Of a stretch of 64,000 bases of DNA, positions 26,595-37,300 are shown piece by piece. How positions within the stretch are numbered: the stretch's first letter is position 1; each line of letters begins with the position of its first letter. This stretch comes from CAYVVD01 sp964454975 (GTDB lineage Bacteria > Bacteroidota > Ignavibacteria > Kapaibacteriales > UBA2268). The notes under the pieces were generated by a model. It saw only the letters and a program-made list of their open reading frames with translations, made no database searches and was not told the origin of the DNA. The translations under genes and the position numbers were made by a program. The stretch is taken from the NCBI GenBank assembly GCA_964454975.1, contig CAYVVD010000014.1, positions 1-64,000 of the forward strand. The letters are read 5' to 3'.

Positions 26595-29500
26595 ATGAAG
26601 TATTCAGGAATAATATTTTTAGCATTGATAATATTAGCCGGAAGTGAAATACAAGCCCAATTTGGGAAAAATAAAGTACAATACGAAAATTTTGAATGGC
26701 AGTACATTGAGTCAACACATTTTGATGTCTTTTTTCACGACGGTGAGCAGGAACTGGCTGAATTTTGTGCCGTTGAATCAGAAAAGGCCTTGAAATCAAT
26801 TGAAAAAACTCTCAACTATAAGCTTTCTTCACGGATTACAATTGTTGTTTATAATTCACATAACCAATATCAGCAGACCAATATCATTCAGACTTTTATG
26901 TCTGAAGCCGTTGGTGGGGTTACTGAGCTCTTCAAAAACAGGATTGCTATACCTTTTCAAGGGAATTATTCACAATTCAGACATGTAATTCATCATGAAC
27001 TTGTTCATGGTGTTCTTAATGATATGTTTCATGGTGGCACCATTCAAAGCTCTATTTCATCCGGCGGTTTTTTTATTCCAATATGGATGAATGAAGGATT
27101 TGCTGAATATGAAAGCCTGGGTGGGATGGATTCTGAAACTGATATGTTCATGCGTGATATAACAATTGGTGAGAAACTACCCCAGTTGAACAGAATTTCA
27201 GGATATCTTTCATATCGTGCCGGCCAGTCATTCTATTGGTATGTTGCTGAAAAGTATGGAAAACAAAAAGTAGGAGACCTTATAAACAGGCTCAGAATTC
27301 AGAAAAATGTAGAGGCAGCCTTCAAGAGTTCTTTTAATATGTCCATTAAAGAATTCTCCGAGAAATGGGAAAAGGACATGAAAAAATATTACTGGCCTGA
27401 TTTAGATATTTTTAATGCCCCAGAAGATTATGCAGTGCCTGTTACAGACAGGGAAAAAATCGGAAATTTTTATAATTCTTCTCCATCCATTTCACCGGAT
27501 GGGCAGAAGATGGCATTTATTTCCGAGGATGGGGGTGTGCTTGGAATATCCGTAATGGAAATAGGAAAAATGGAGTCAATTCGACAACTTATTAGTAGTT
27601 TCCGCCAGCAGGATTTTGAAGATCTTAATATGCTTGCCCCTGGTATATCATGGAATCCTTCCGGCACTCATCTCGCTATCTCTGCAAAGGCCGGTGCCGA
27701 GGATGCTATTTTCCTGGTAAATGAAGAAGATGGCGATTACAAAAAAATGACATTTGGGCTGAAGTCAATTACTTCTGTTGTTTGGTCGCCAGATGGGAAA
27801 CAGCTTGCTTTTGTTGCCAGCAAAGGAAACCAAAGCGATATATATGTTTACACAATTCAAACTGAAACGCTTAACAATGTAACAAACGATATCTTTTCTG
27901 ACATGTTTCCTGCATGGGGGCCGGATTCTAAAGAAGTATATTTTGTTTCGGACAGGGGGGAATATACCGGAGCAATTCCGGATGGATTCAAAATGTACAA
28001 TTTTTCCTATAACTCCACTGATATTTACAAAGTAAACATTGAGAGCAGAGGAATTGAAAGATTAACTAACAGTCCGGATAACGGGGTTACTTCAATTGCT
28101 GTTTCTTCCGGAGGGGATCAATTATTATATGTATCCGACAAAAACGGAATTGGCAATCTCTATGAACTTAACTTGACATCAGGACAAAGCAGGCCGCTTA
28201 CAAATTCAATCACCGGTATTACTCAGATATCGTTATCTGCAGATAATAGCAAATTGCTTTTTGCTTCACAGGTTGAAGGTGGCTATGATATTTTCATGTT
28301 TCGCTACCCTTTCGAAGTTACTCTCGAAATGGATGAATTGCCTTTAACAAGTTTCAAACAAAACTCTATGAACCTTGAAACATCAATCGAGGAAATCGTA
28401 AGCGATGATGAAGAATATACCGATGTAGATAACAATATTGTCGGTTATGGTGATTACGGAGTTGACTTTGCTTTCCAAAAGGTTGTTAAACCAAATAAAG
28501 ATGCACGGAAAGAAGGCTCGCCATCCACTTCTTCGATAAACATTGATACAAACTTTACACCAAAGGATTATAAAATCAAGTTCACACCTGATTTAATATT
28601 CGGAAATCCCGGATATAGCACATTTTTTGGCTTCCAGGGTGTAACCCAGATGCTATTCAGCGATATTCTCGGTGACCACCAGATATATGCCCAGGCAAAC
28701 TTGTTGTTTGATATAAGAAACAGTACCTTCATGGTGGCGTATAATTACCTGCCGGATATTGTTGATTTTTCATTCCAGGCATTCCATAACCCTGCTTATA
28801 TCTATAGTACTGACGCAAATGGTTTTCAGGATTTATACAGATTTAGGAATTTTGGCCTGGGAGCCGTAGCGTCATACCCGTTTAACCTGTTTAACAGGCT
28901 TGAATTTGGCATGACATGGATGAATTTGGACAAAACTAATATTGACAGGCCCCAGGAATCGAGCCTTACACGTTCACTGCTTGTACCTGAAGCCAGGTTT
29001 GTCCATGATGATGTTCTTTGGGGGTACCTTGCACCGCACACCGGTACGAGATATTACATCGGACTAAAAGGTTCGCCGAAAATTGGTGATAGCGGACTTG
29101 AATTTTTAACTGCAACAACAGATTTCAGAACTTACCTTCCTCTTAATGATTACATGAATTTTGCAGTAAGGATTGCGGGGGGAAGTAGTTTTGGTGCAGA
29201 TCCACAAGGTTTTTTCCTTGGTGGTACTGACAATTGGCTAAACCGTTCCTTTAGTAACGATCAGCTCCCTTTCGAAAATCCGGAAGATTTTGCATTCATG
29301 CAGTTTGTTTATCCGCTCAGGGGATGGGATATAAATGAAATTGCAGGAGATAAATACTTTATAACAAATCTTGAGTTCCGTTTTCCACTTTTCCAGGCGA
29401 TTCTTGCCGGACCTTTGCCAATATTATTGCAAGGTGTGATGGGTTCAGTATTTCTTGATGCAGGTGGAGTCTGGGACGGCCATCTTGACCATTTCGAGTA

Positions 29501-29660
29501 TGTTAACGGTACTAAGCAATATGATTTGCTTATTAGCAGTGGTATCGGTGTCAGGGCGGTGTTGCTTGGATTGCCCTGGAAGCTCGATATTGCATGGAGG
29601 AACGAAGGCAGTGTCTGGTCAGAGCCAAGGTATTTGATTTCTCTTGGGCTTGATTATTAA
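26595..29660 (+). CDS. Exported zincin + TolB-like propeller + outer-membrane barrel protein
   Basis: A 1021-residue protein with a Sec signal peptide (about residues 1-22). Residues ~30-260 look like a Peptidase MA-type gluzincin: HHELVHGVLNDM near 132 contains HExxH, and WMNEGFAEYES near 165 supplies the downstream glutamate. Residues ~275-600 hold TolB/WD40-like propeller blades, each with an (N/S)PDG-K-hydrophobic-F pattern, such as SPDGQKMAFISE and SPDGKQLAFVASK. An acidic linker follows, and residues ~640-1021 resemble a BamA/surface-antigen barrel with GRASY-like glycines and a C-terminal aromatic strand (LISLGLDY). It is probably a surface-anchored protein with a periplasmic or exposed protease domain. 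Substrate unknown. Confidence 0.82.
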   Translation: MKYSGIIFLALIILAGSEIQAQFGKNKVQYENFEWQYIESTHFDVFFHDGEQELAEFCAVESEKALKSIEKTLNYKLSSRITIVVYNSHNQYQQTNIIQTFMSEAVGGVTELFKNRIAIPFQGNYSQFRHVIHHELVHGVLNDMFHGGTIQSSISSGGFFIPIWMNEGFAEYESLGGMDSETDMFMRDITIGEKLPQLNRISGYLSYRAGQSFYWYVAEKYGKQKVGDLINRLRIQKNVEAAFKSSFNMSIKEFSEKWEKDMKKYYWPDLDIFNAPEDYAVPVTDREKIGNFYNSSPSISPDGQKMAFISEDGGVLGISVMEIGKMESIRQLISSFRQQDFEDLNMLAPGISWNPSGTHLAISAKAGAEDAIFLVNEEDGDYKKMTFGLKSITSVVWSPDGKQLAFVASKGNQSDIYVYTIQTETLNNVTNDIFSDMFPAWGPDSKEVYFVSDRGEYTGAIPDGFKMYNFSYNSTDIYKVNIESRGIERLTNSPDNGVTSIAVSSGGDQLLYVSDKNGIGNLYELNLTSGQSRPLTNSITGITQISLSADNSKLLFASQVEGGYDIFMFRYPFEVTLEMDELPLTSFKQNSMNLETSIEEIVSDDEEYTDVDNNIVGYGDYGVDFAFQKVVKPNKDARKEGSPSTSSINIDTNFTPKDYKIKFTPDLIFGNPGYSTFFGFQGVTQMLFSDILGDHQIYAQANLLFDIRNSTFMVAYNYLPDIVDFSFQAFHNPAYIYSTDANGFQDLYRFRNFGLGAVASYPFNLFNRLEFGMTWMNLDKTNIDRPQESSLTRSLLVPEARFVHDDVLWGYLAPHTGTRYYIGLKGSPKIGDSGLEFLTATTDFRTYLPLNDYMNFAVRIAGGSSFGADPQGFFLGGTDNWLNRSFSNDQLPFENPEDFAFMQFVYPLRGWDINEIAGDKYFITNLEFRFPLFQAILAGPLPILLQGVMGSVFLDAGGVWDGHLDHFEYVNGTKQYDLLISSGIGVRAVLLGLPWKLDIAWRNEGSVWSEPRYLISLGLDY

Positions 29661-29661
29661 G

Positions 29662-30861
29662 CTATCTCGATTTGATATAGATATTCCCGAGTATGGGGTC
29701 ACTTGTGTTGTGGGAGATTATCATCCTGATGTTTCGCTGTGTCAGTACAGTTCCCAGCGGAGCAAGTTTAAGCCCTGAATAAGTAACTATATCCCGCGCA
29801 ATCATAAAACCGGGTTCCAGTTCTGAAATCTTAATTGCTCTTTCGTTTGGGTCGTATAGGTCTTTATCATGGTTGCGTACCCACTGGTCAAATAATATCA
29901 CAGCACGCTGGTCGTAGATATGGTTCTCTTCTTTGTGTATCCCGGAAATAATTTTCATTGGAGCTGTGTCAGTTAAAAAACGTTTCTCGTAAAAGTCGAG
30001 AGCAACCCGGATAATTCTTGAGCCAAGTGGAATTTGCCATGATTTTTTCCGGTCAGGAATACCGCTGCCATCCATATTTTCATAGACATGGCGGATAATT
30101 CCTGCTGCATCTTCAAATCTTTTTACTGAAGATACAATCTCGAAACCTGATACAGGAATCTGGTACATCATATCATTGGTAGGTTTACCATCTGTCATAA
30201 CCGATAGTTTAAGCATGTCGTCAGGCAAAAATATCCTTCCTGCATGTGAAAGGTATGCTGCAATTTCTATGTCTCTAAGCTGCTCTTCATCAAAGTCTTC
30301 AAGCTGTTTCGCCATCCACACACTTGACTGGGCTGTTAACCTGAGTATGTCGAAAGAAAGTGGTATTCTTGCCTGTAGAAATTTAACTGCAAGATTCAAC
30401 ATATCCTGAATATCGCGTTCCAATTCATCAGCAAGTTGAAGAAGTAATTGGTTTTCTTCCTTCATTCTTGCTTTCAGGTCGCAAATCCTGAATGCTGATT
30501 TAAGCCTTGCCTGCATTTCAACTGAGTTAACCGGTTTTGTCAGGTAATCATCAGCGCCTTTTTCAAGCATTTCGAGCCGTGTGCTGTACTCAGTATCAGC
30601 AGACAGGATTAAAATATAAATATCATCATATTCCTTGTTGGCTCTTATCTTAACTGTTAATTGCCTGCCATCCATTTTGGGCATGGAAATGTCGAGAATC
30701 ACAATAGAAGGATGCCTGTCCTGAATGTATTCCCACGCTTCATTTCCGTCTGTACAAGTAAATACTGATACATCTCTATAGAATTGTTCTATCATTCTTG
30801 AGACAGTAGTCAGGACTGACTGCTCATCATCAACTAATAATATTTTTCTTTTTGGGCTCAT
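29662..30861 (-). CDS. Response regulator fused to a degenerate HD-GYP-like domain
   Basis: A 399-residue protein. The receiver domain (residues ~5-125) is intact: acidic pair VDDEQ, phospho-acceptor VILDISMPKMDG (near residue 57), and the conserved Lys in DYLTKPV. After a helical linker, residues ~175-330 align with HD-GYP phosphodiesterases but lack catalytic residues. The HD of the AxxLHDxGKI motif reads AAYLSHAGRI, the HHE motif reads VYE, and GYP reads GIP in ENMDGSGIPD. It therefore probably acts as a signalling adaptor and not as a c-di-GMP hydrolase. Its ATG overlaps the motB stop, linking it to the motor operon. Confidence 0.85.
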   Translation of the reverse strand: MSPKRKILLVDDEQSVLTTVSRMIEQFYRDVSVFTCTDGNEAWEYIQDRHPSIVILDISMPKMDGRQLTVKIRANKEYDDIYILILSADTEYSTRLEMLEKGADDYLTKPVNSVEMQARLKSAFRICDLKARMKEENQLLLQLADELERDIQDMLNLAVKFLQARIPLSFDILRLTAQSSVWMAKQLEDFDEEQLRDIEIAAYLSHAGRIFLPDDMLKLSVMTDGKPTNDMMYQIPVSGFEIVSSVKRFEDAAGIIRHVYENMDGSGIPDRKKSWQIPLGSRIIRVALDFYEKRFLTDTAPMKIISGIHKEENHIYDQRAVILFDQWVRNHDKDLYDPNERAIKISELEPGFMIARDIVTYSGLKLAPLGTVLTQRNIRMIISHNTSDPILGNIYIKSR

Positions 30862-31757
30862 TGTTCAAAGTTTGCCATGAATTCTTTTGTATCCAGGTGT
30901 TTAATCAATATACTAACCCGTCTGTTGCTAACATCGAATGGATTTTCGGGGTTGCTTAGCTTTCTGTCAGCAAAACCCGTCACCTTGGAAACTTGCCCAT
31001 CCCATAAATAACTATCTTTTGTCAAAATCCGCCTTGCAGAAAGAGCCCTGTCAGCGGATAGGTCCCAGTTTGTATAACCGGAGCTTGAGCTGTATCCCCG
31101 GCTATCCGTATGGCCCTCAACTTCAACTGGGTTTGGCAACTTGCCTATTTCCTGTGCGATTGTTTCGAGTATCATTACAGCATTGTTTTTCAAATTTGCG
31201 CTGCCGACTTCAAAAAACAGGTCCTCAGAACTTTCGATAAGTTCTATTCGAAGTCCTTCCTGAGTCATCTCGATTTTTATTGAATTAAGCAATTCTTTAA
31301 TATCAGGTTTTTCTAATTTCAGCTCCTCCCAGTACTTCCCGAATTTGTTGGCAATTCCCTGTACTCTTTCGGCAGCATCAATACTGTCCTTTATGGCTTT
31401 TTCCCTGAGTTTGCTGACTACCGAATCCCTAAGCTCATCAGAGAAATCAAACATCATATTTGATTTCCCTTTCCCCTTATTTTGCTTCATCATTAAATTT
31501 AGGTCAATTGGAACTTTCGCTTCCCCAGTAACAAAATTAAAGGCGCCGGGGTCGTCGAAATAGGCTGTAATGAGCATTTTTGTTTCTTCACTGGATGCAA
31601 GAATCCACATAACAATAAAGAAAGCCATCATTGCAGTAACGAAATCAGCATAAGCAACCTTCCACGCACCACCGTGATGACCGTGCCCACCGTGCCCCTT
31701 CTTCTTTTTGACTATAATAGGTTGTTCTTTTTGCTGTTTTTTATCGTTATTAGCCAT
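30858..31757 (-). CDS. motB: MotB-like motor stator protein
   Basis: A 299-residue stator subunit that anchors the proton channel to peptidoglycan. It has a Lys/His-rich head (KKKKGHGGHGHHGGAW), then the MotB signature WKVAYADFVTAMMAFFIVMW, which holds the proton-carrying Asp. A C-terminal OmpA-like domain (about 185-290) includes VEGHTDSRGYSS and NWDLSADRALSARRIL, the peptidoglycan-binding motif. It lies 16 bp downstream of motA. No other flagellar gene is in the window, so whether it drives a flagellum or another motor is unresolved. Confidence 0.93.
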   Translation of the reverse strand: MANNDKKQQKEQPIIVKKKKGHGGHGHHGGAWKVAYADFVTAMMAFFIVMWILASSEETKMLITAYFDDPGAFNFVTGEAKVPIDLNLMMKQNKGKGKSNMMFDFSDELRDSVVSKLREKAIKDSIDAAERVQGIANKFGKYWEELKLEKPDIKELLNSIKIEMTQEGLRIELIESSEDLFFEVGSANLKNNAVMILETIAQEIGKLPNPVEVEGHTDSRGYSSSSGYTNWDLSADRALSARRILTKDSYLWDGQVSKVTGFADRKLSNPENPFDVSNRRVSILIKHLDTKEFMANFEQ

Positions 31758-31773
31758 TGTGTTTCTGCTTCAA

Positions 31774-32625
31774 TTAAGCTCCTTTAACAGCTTCTTCAGT
31801 TTCTTTAAATGATGGCCTGCTTTCAGGGTCAACTGCCCTTCGTCCGTATTCAATAGCAACAGCTGCCGGTGCGCCTTTTGCAAAGGATAACAAAGCAGCT
31901 TTTATTGATTCAAGGTATTTGGCCTCTTTCAATACAATGAGTTCCATGTTCTTTGCTACAGGGCCTACAAAACCATATGACAAAAGCACACCCAGGAATG
32001 TACCAACAAGAGCTGCAGCAACGTTTGCACCTACAGTTTCGGCTCCCTCGCTAATTGATTGCATTGTGATAATAACGCCAAGAACAGCAGCAACAATTCC
32101 CAGGCCGGGCAAAGCATCTGAAACAGTATTAAGGGCTGCAGGAGGCCTTAGTTCTTCCTGGTGAAGAGCCTCGAGGTCTATATCCATTAATTCTTCCAAG
32201 TCATGCGCAGGAACACCGCCGGAGAGTACTACTTTAAGTGTGTCGCAAAGAAAGTTTACAGCATGGTGATTTTCTATAAAAGTAGGATATTTTGAGAAAA
32301 TAGAGCTATTTTCAGGGTCTTCGACATGGGGTTCAAGCGCTATCAGGCCTTCTCTTTTGGCAAACTGGAAAGTTTCGTAGAGGAGTTTCATCAAATCAAT
32401 GTAGGCTCCTTTATTGATTTTCGTACCTTTTAATGTACCAAGTGCTCCTGAAATAATTTTTTTTATGGTATCCAGAGGGTTAGCTATAAGCATGGAGCCA
32501 ATAGCAGCGCCCCCTATAATAATAAACTCGTTAATTTGTATTAAAACCATCAGGTCGCCATGGTGCATTACATATCCTACAATAATGCAAACAAAAACTA
32601 CCACAGTGCCTATAATTACAAACAT
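31774..32625 (-). CDS. motA: MotA-like motor stator protein
   Basis: A 283-residue inner-membrane proton channel subunit. Four membrane segments are visible: FVIIGTVVVFVCIIVGYVM at the start, IIGGAAIGSMLIA near 37, and two near 170-215 (ALPGLGIVAAVLGVIITM and VAAALVGTFLGVLLSYGF). The region between segments 2 and 3 is the usual large cytoplasmic loop. Length matches MotA (~285) and exceeds ExbB. It is 14 bp from the upstream TPR lipoprotein gene and pairs with motB. Confidence 0.94.
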   Translation of the reverse strand: MFVIIGTVVVFVCIIVGYVMHHGDLMVLIQINEFIIIGGAAIGSMLIANPLDTIKKIISGALGTLKGTKINKGAYIDLMKLLYETFQFAKREGLIALEPHVEDPENSSIFSKYPTFIENHHAVNFLCDTLKVVLSGGVPAHDLEELMDIDLEALHQEELRPPAALNTVSDALPGLGIVAAVLGVIITMQSISEGAETVGANVAAALVGTFLGVLLSYGFVGPVAKNMELIVLKEAKYLESIKAALLSFAKGAPAAVAIEYGRRAVDPESRPSFKETEEAVKGA

Positions 32626-32639
32626 CTTCCAGTTCCCGG

Positions 32640-34271
32640 TTACTTGATAATTTCTTCGTACTTTTGTCTGAGAGCTTCATTTGAAGGATCTAATTCGAGC
32701 GACTTTTCCCAAGCTTCTGACGCTTTCATTCTTTGTCCTTCTATTAAGTAAATATCGCCCAAATGCTCAAAAACTTCAGCATTTTCATTGTCTAAATCTG
32801 CAGCTCTTTCCAGATATGGCAGAGCTTCGACTGATTTCCCCATCAGGTGCAAAATCCATCCATAAGTATCAAGAAAAGCGGATGTATTATTATCAGTTTC
32901 AATCACTTTTCTGCTCATTTCGAGAGATCTTTCTAAACTACCACCGTTTATGGCAAGTGCATAAGCAAAATTATTCAATGCCATTAAATTTCCGGGTTCA
33001 ATTTCAAGTACAGATTCATAATGCTGAAAAGCTTTTTCATGATTTCCCATGTAATCTTCAAGGTAGGCAAGTTGGATCAGTACTTCAGTTTGATTACTGT
33101 CGATACTGAAGGCTAGTTTAGTTGCCTCATACGCCGAATCTATCATCCCAAGTTCGATATATCCAATTCCTGAAAAGTAAGGAAACCTAAAATCTTCGGG
33201 GAATTTCCTGCCATGCTCGTTGAAAATCTCGACACCTTTCTTGCTTTGGTTTATCAGGAAAAAAAAAGTTCCTATTTCAAGGGGGATATCAGGCGTTTGA
33301 TCATAAGATACCAATGACGTTTCAAAATATTTGCCTGCCTTGATTGTATCAAGCTTTTTAAGGGCAAGATAGCCTGCCAATAAGTTTAGACGCCATTCAA
33401 AGTAAAAGCGATGGTCTATTTTATCGAGAAGGTTATCAATATATTGTTCAGCTTTTCCCGTTGTATCATTGAATAGTGCATTAAGGGCAGTTGAATAGCA
33501 CAGCACAAGGGCTTCATTTAGCAGATTGTTGTCTATTTCCAAGATAAATTTATCAAGCGCTTCGTAATTACCATCATTGGCATAACTGTTGATAATATCT
33601 GTAGCAATAACGGGATTTGTTGGCATTTTTCCATAAGCTTTCTTCAACACTTCAAGCTGTTTTTCCTCCTGTCCTGTTGCCTGATAAAGAGCTGACAACC
33701 TGTTTAGCAGAGATAAGCGGTCGTCATTTTCAATATACTCCTCGTATATTTTGATTGCTTTTAGAGGTTCATTTATTTCATACAATTTAGCAAGTCGTAA
33801 TTTTCGCTCCCAGACAGGTTCTATATCTATCGCTTTTTTCATTGTTGTTTTTGCATCATCCAGGTTGTATTCATCCAGGAATAATTCAGCAAGGAGGTCG
33901 TAAGCATTAACAAAATCCGGATTAATTTCAATACACTTAAATGATGATTCGATTCCCTGTTCTGTTCTGCCAAGAGCTTTATATGACTTTGCTATAGAAT
34001 AATGAATAATAGCGTTAGAATCATATTTTAGGGCTTGTTGAAAATCAAGGATTGCCTCTGCATGTTTATTCTGCTGTTGCAGAGAAGAACCGGAAATAAA
34101 GTAGGAACGCGATTTATAGTCCACCAATTCCGGATCAAGGGATTCTGAATTGCTTGTTGTTCTGTCTGAAAGACTTTCAAAATCATATTTATTCCCTGAA
34201 TTATATGTGCTGCACGAGTTGATTAACAGTGCAAAAAGAAATAGGAAAATAATATGTCTATATTCAGGCAA
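32640..34271 (-). CDS. TPR-repeat lipoprotein
   Basis: A 543-residue protein with a lipoprotein signal (FLFALLINSC, Cys at residue 20) and tetratricopeptide repeats from about 50 to the end, for example AEAILDFQQALKYDSNAIIHYS and ALPYLERAADLDNENAEVFEHL. The only plausible start is TTG at 34271, placed almost directly against an AAGGA sequence; an in-frame stop lies two codons upstream. It is 14 bp upstream of motA on the same strand, so it may take part in the motor or envelope function of that cluster, but its partner is unknown. Confidence 0.82.
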   Translation of the reverse strand: MPEYRHIIFLFLFALLINSCSTYNSGNKYDFESLSDRTTSNSESLDPELVDYKSRSYFISGSSLQQQNKHAEAILDFQQALKYDSNAIIHYSIAKSYKALGRTEQGIESSFKCIEINPDFVNAYDLLAELFLDEYNLDDAKTTMKKAIDIEPVWERKLRLAKLYEINEPLKAIKIYEEYIENDDRLSLLNRLSALYQATGQEEKQLEVLKKAYGKMPTNPVIATDIINSYANDGNYEALDKFILEIDNNLLNEALVLCYSTALNALFNDTTGKAEQYIDNLLDKIDHRFYFEWRLNLLAGYLALKKLDTIKAGKYFETSLVSYDQTPDIPLEIGTFFFLINQSKKGVEIFNEHGRKFPEDFRFPYFSGIGYIELGMIDSAYEATKLAFSIDSNQTEVLIQLAYLEDYMGNHEKAFQHYESVLEIEPGNLMALNNFAYALAINGGSLERSLEMSRKVIETDNNTSAFLDTYGWILHLMGKSVEALPYLERAADLDNENAEVFEHLGDIYLIEGQRMKASEAWEKSLELDPSNEALRQKYEEIIK

Positions 34272-34356
34272 TCCTTACTCAATCAATGATTAAAACGATT
34301 AAGAAGTTAACAAATAATTATGAATCTTCAATAACGATTTGGGACGCATCCCTTAA

Positions 34357-37300
34357 TTAACGTGTATTAAAAAGATTAATAGCCGGTTTTTTCCTGGATT
34401 TAATTTTTTGTGGAGGGAAGTATTCGGTTTCAGAAATTATTTTATCAATAATTTCTACCGGTCGGTAGTTTGTGAGTCCAGGTGTTGCGTTTTCAGGCAT
34501 TAATTTGAAAATACGTTCAATATATTCACGAATATTAAGATTATTAAATATATTCACATTATTAAATTTGGATTCATATCCGTTTAGAAAATTATCCTCT
34601 GAGATTCCTGGCTCCCATATAATAACTTCCTCATTTGGGATGTTACTTTTTCCAAGTATATCCCGTTCCAGTCTATCAGGAAAATTACCACTGCATATTT
34701 CAAGTATATCCATTATTGATTTTAGTTTTGTGCTTAGTTGTGGTGAATGATAGTAGGCCGGTTCCGGGATAATACTATTATTTTCAAAACCGGGATAATT
34801 CATCCGGTATAAATCTCCAATACCGGTTTGCGGATGCAAGTCAATGATCCCTAGTTTTTTCTGAGGAATAATCTTATCTCCAAATGGGTTAATCATAACG
34901 CGTTTTGGTTTTGGAATTTCAGGCTGAATAGCATTTATTAACAGTAGCTCCTTGTTATATATTTTATAGCCACAATCAGTTTTGGTTAAGGTGAAGTGAG
35001 GAGTAGTAAATTCTGTTGAATATTTCTCAAACAGAAAATCTTCAAGGGAGTACTCAAATTCCTGGTTAAAAATCATGCCAGCAAATTGAATCTCCGGCAA
35101 CTTAGGAATAAAACTAATTTTTGGTATATTTTCAAAATCAGACAGAATTTCGGTTGAGGTTAGCTTTTCAATATCTTCTATTTCATCATAAAAATCTTGA
35201 AATTCTTTTCCAAACTGACTATTCGAAATAAAATTTGAATTAAATCTGACAATTGGCTTGGCGCCGAAGTAATCTGAGTTGAATACACTATTAATATCCT
35301 GAAGTAATATTTCAGATTGAATTTCTTTTTGCCTGTACTTAAAATCGAGTAATTCAGGAATTCTGGTAATCGGGAAAAAAGGTAATTCAAGTTTAACCTG
35401 TGGAAGCACAGGTAAATTGACATTGCAATGGAATTTTTTCGGTAGTTTAAATTTATAAAGGTTTAATGATTCATCCGCGATAACGTCAGCCTGCTGCATA
35501 AAAATATGGTATTGGGGATGATACATTCTATTGCCGTCATAATAAAGGCCGGCTTCTTCGATAAACAACTTCCCAAACCTGAATAAGCCTGAGTAGCCAT
35601 CTGATTTCAAGATTTCATTCAAGTAATGGCCTGCTATCAAAGAATCTGTTATTTCTCCATTCTCATCAATTTGAAACGAAAAACCAAATGGCAAGTTCAC
35701 GTAATACCTGTTTTGACTCTCATCATGATTGTAAGAACACAATGGATTAAGATAATTATCGATATCCGGGTTGAAAAGATACGACTCAACAGGTGTAGCT
35801 GTACTGTCAAAAACGGTCACCCAATAACCTGTTGGTTTTGCATTGTCAGTATTCATACTTGCTTCAGAATAAGTAAGGTAGTGGTATCCCGAATTGTCTT
35901 TAATAAAAACCAGTTTCCCATCGAAAGAATAATCAAGTCTGCAAATAATGGTGTCATTTTTTAGAGCTTCAACTAACTGATTGTTATAATTATACCTATA
36001 TTCGTAAACAGTGTTTTCCTTTTTTATTGACACAAGGTTGCCGTTCATGTCGTATGATATCGTGTCATTATCGGCTAATATCAAACGGTTTTCCGGGCTA
36101 TATTCGAATGAAGTGGAGTTGCCATCCACAGTTCTACTTGTGATGTTACCAAAATTGTCATATTGATAGCTTACAGAATTTTCATCATAAACATATGATG
36201 AGAGCCGTCCTAAGTTATCATAATCTGAATTAAAAACAATCTGCCCGTTAATAATGCTGTCAGTAAGACATTTACTTAATACCTGTCTTATTATTCTGAT
36301 AGTGTCTCCGGTTCTGCTAAGGATATAATAATTGTATCCGGTAAGGGAATTTTCCCTTTTTAACTCTAAATCATCAGGAAAATCAATATCTGCAAAACCC
36401 TCTCCGGGATAGCTGAATTTAAAACTACCGTCATTTACTGTAATTTCACCTGTTAGAAATGCCTGGTTAAAAGCAATTTCAGAATTGACCGGGCCAGATA
36501 TTGATTGCTTAAATCCATTTAATTGTCTGAATATAAACTTGCTGTTCAAGATATTATCATATAAAAATCGGAGTGAGTCGATATTTCCGGCTTTATTCCT
36601 GTAATAAATTACTGAATGCCTCAACCCAAAGCTCTGGGAAGCTTCAAATAATCCCCCGCCCTGGTAATAACTCAACTGGAGGAAGTCATCCTGTTCGGGG
36701 TAAAAGACAGATGAAAGCCTGCTATTGAAATTATGCATGTAAGTGAATTCACCAATTCCAGGATCAAATCGCCATATTAAATTGCCCAGAGGATCAAAAT
36801 TATATGAATAATTATTAGCCGATGGAGTTTGAATTGTCCGAACCCGGCTTCGATTATTATAGGAGTATGCGTAATTATCTCCTTCATTAGAAGTAATTGA
36901 GGTTACTAATTCTTCAGATCGACTTAATGATGTAGTGTTACCATTAAATATGTACGAAACAGGAAAACCATTTGCATCAAATAAAATTGAATATTCTAAT
37001 CCATTTGCATGTGTAATTTCTAATTTGTCAGGCAGTTGCTTGAAATTCAAGGCTGAGCAGCAGTCATTATAGTTACTCAATAATCCTTCATTATAATTGA
37101 AACTGGCTAAAATACTTCCGGTATTGTCTTTAATTTCCTTCAAGAAAAAACCGTCAAAACTCAGACTGATTTTCCCGTTTATTTCACTTTTAATACTTTT
37201 TGGTAGATATTGGTTATCATATTCGATTGAAATTTGATCTTTATTCTTCTGATAGAAATCCAATATATTACCGGCAGGATTATAATTAATTAAAATATCA

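Noticed and set aside
30858..32625. MotA/MotB as TolQ/TolR or ExbB/ExbD
   Set aside because: MotA length and its loop pattern, plus the MotB AWKVAYADFVTAMMAFF signature and OmpA-like domain, fit stator proteins.
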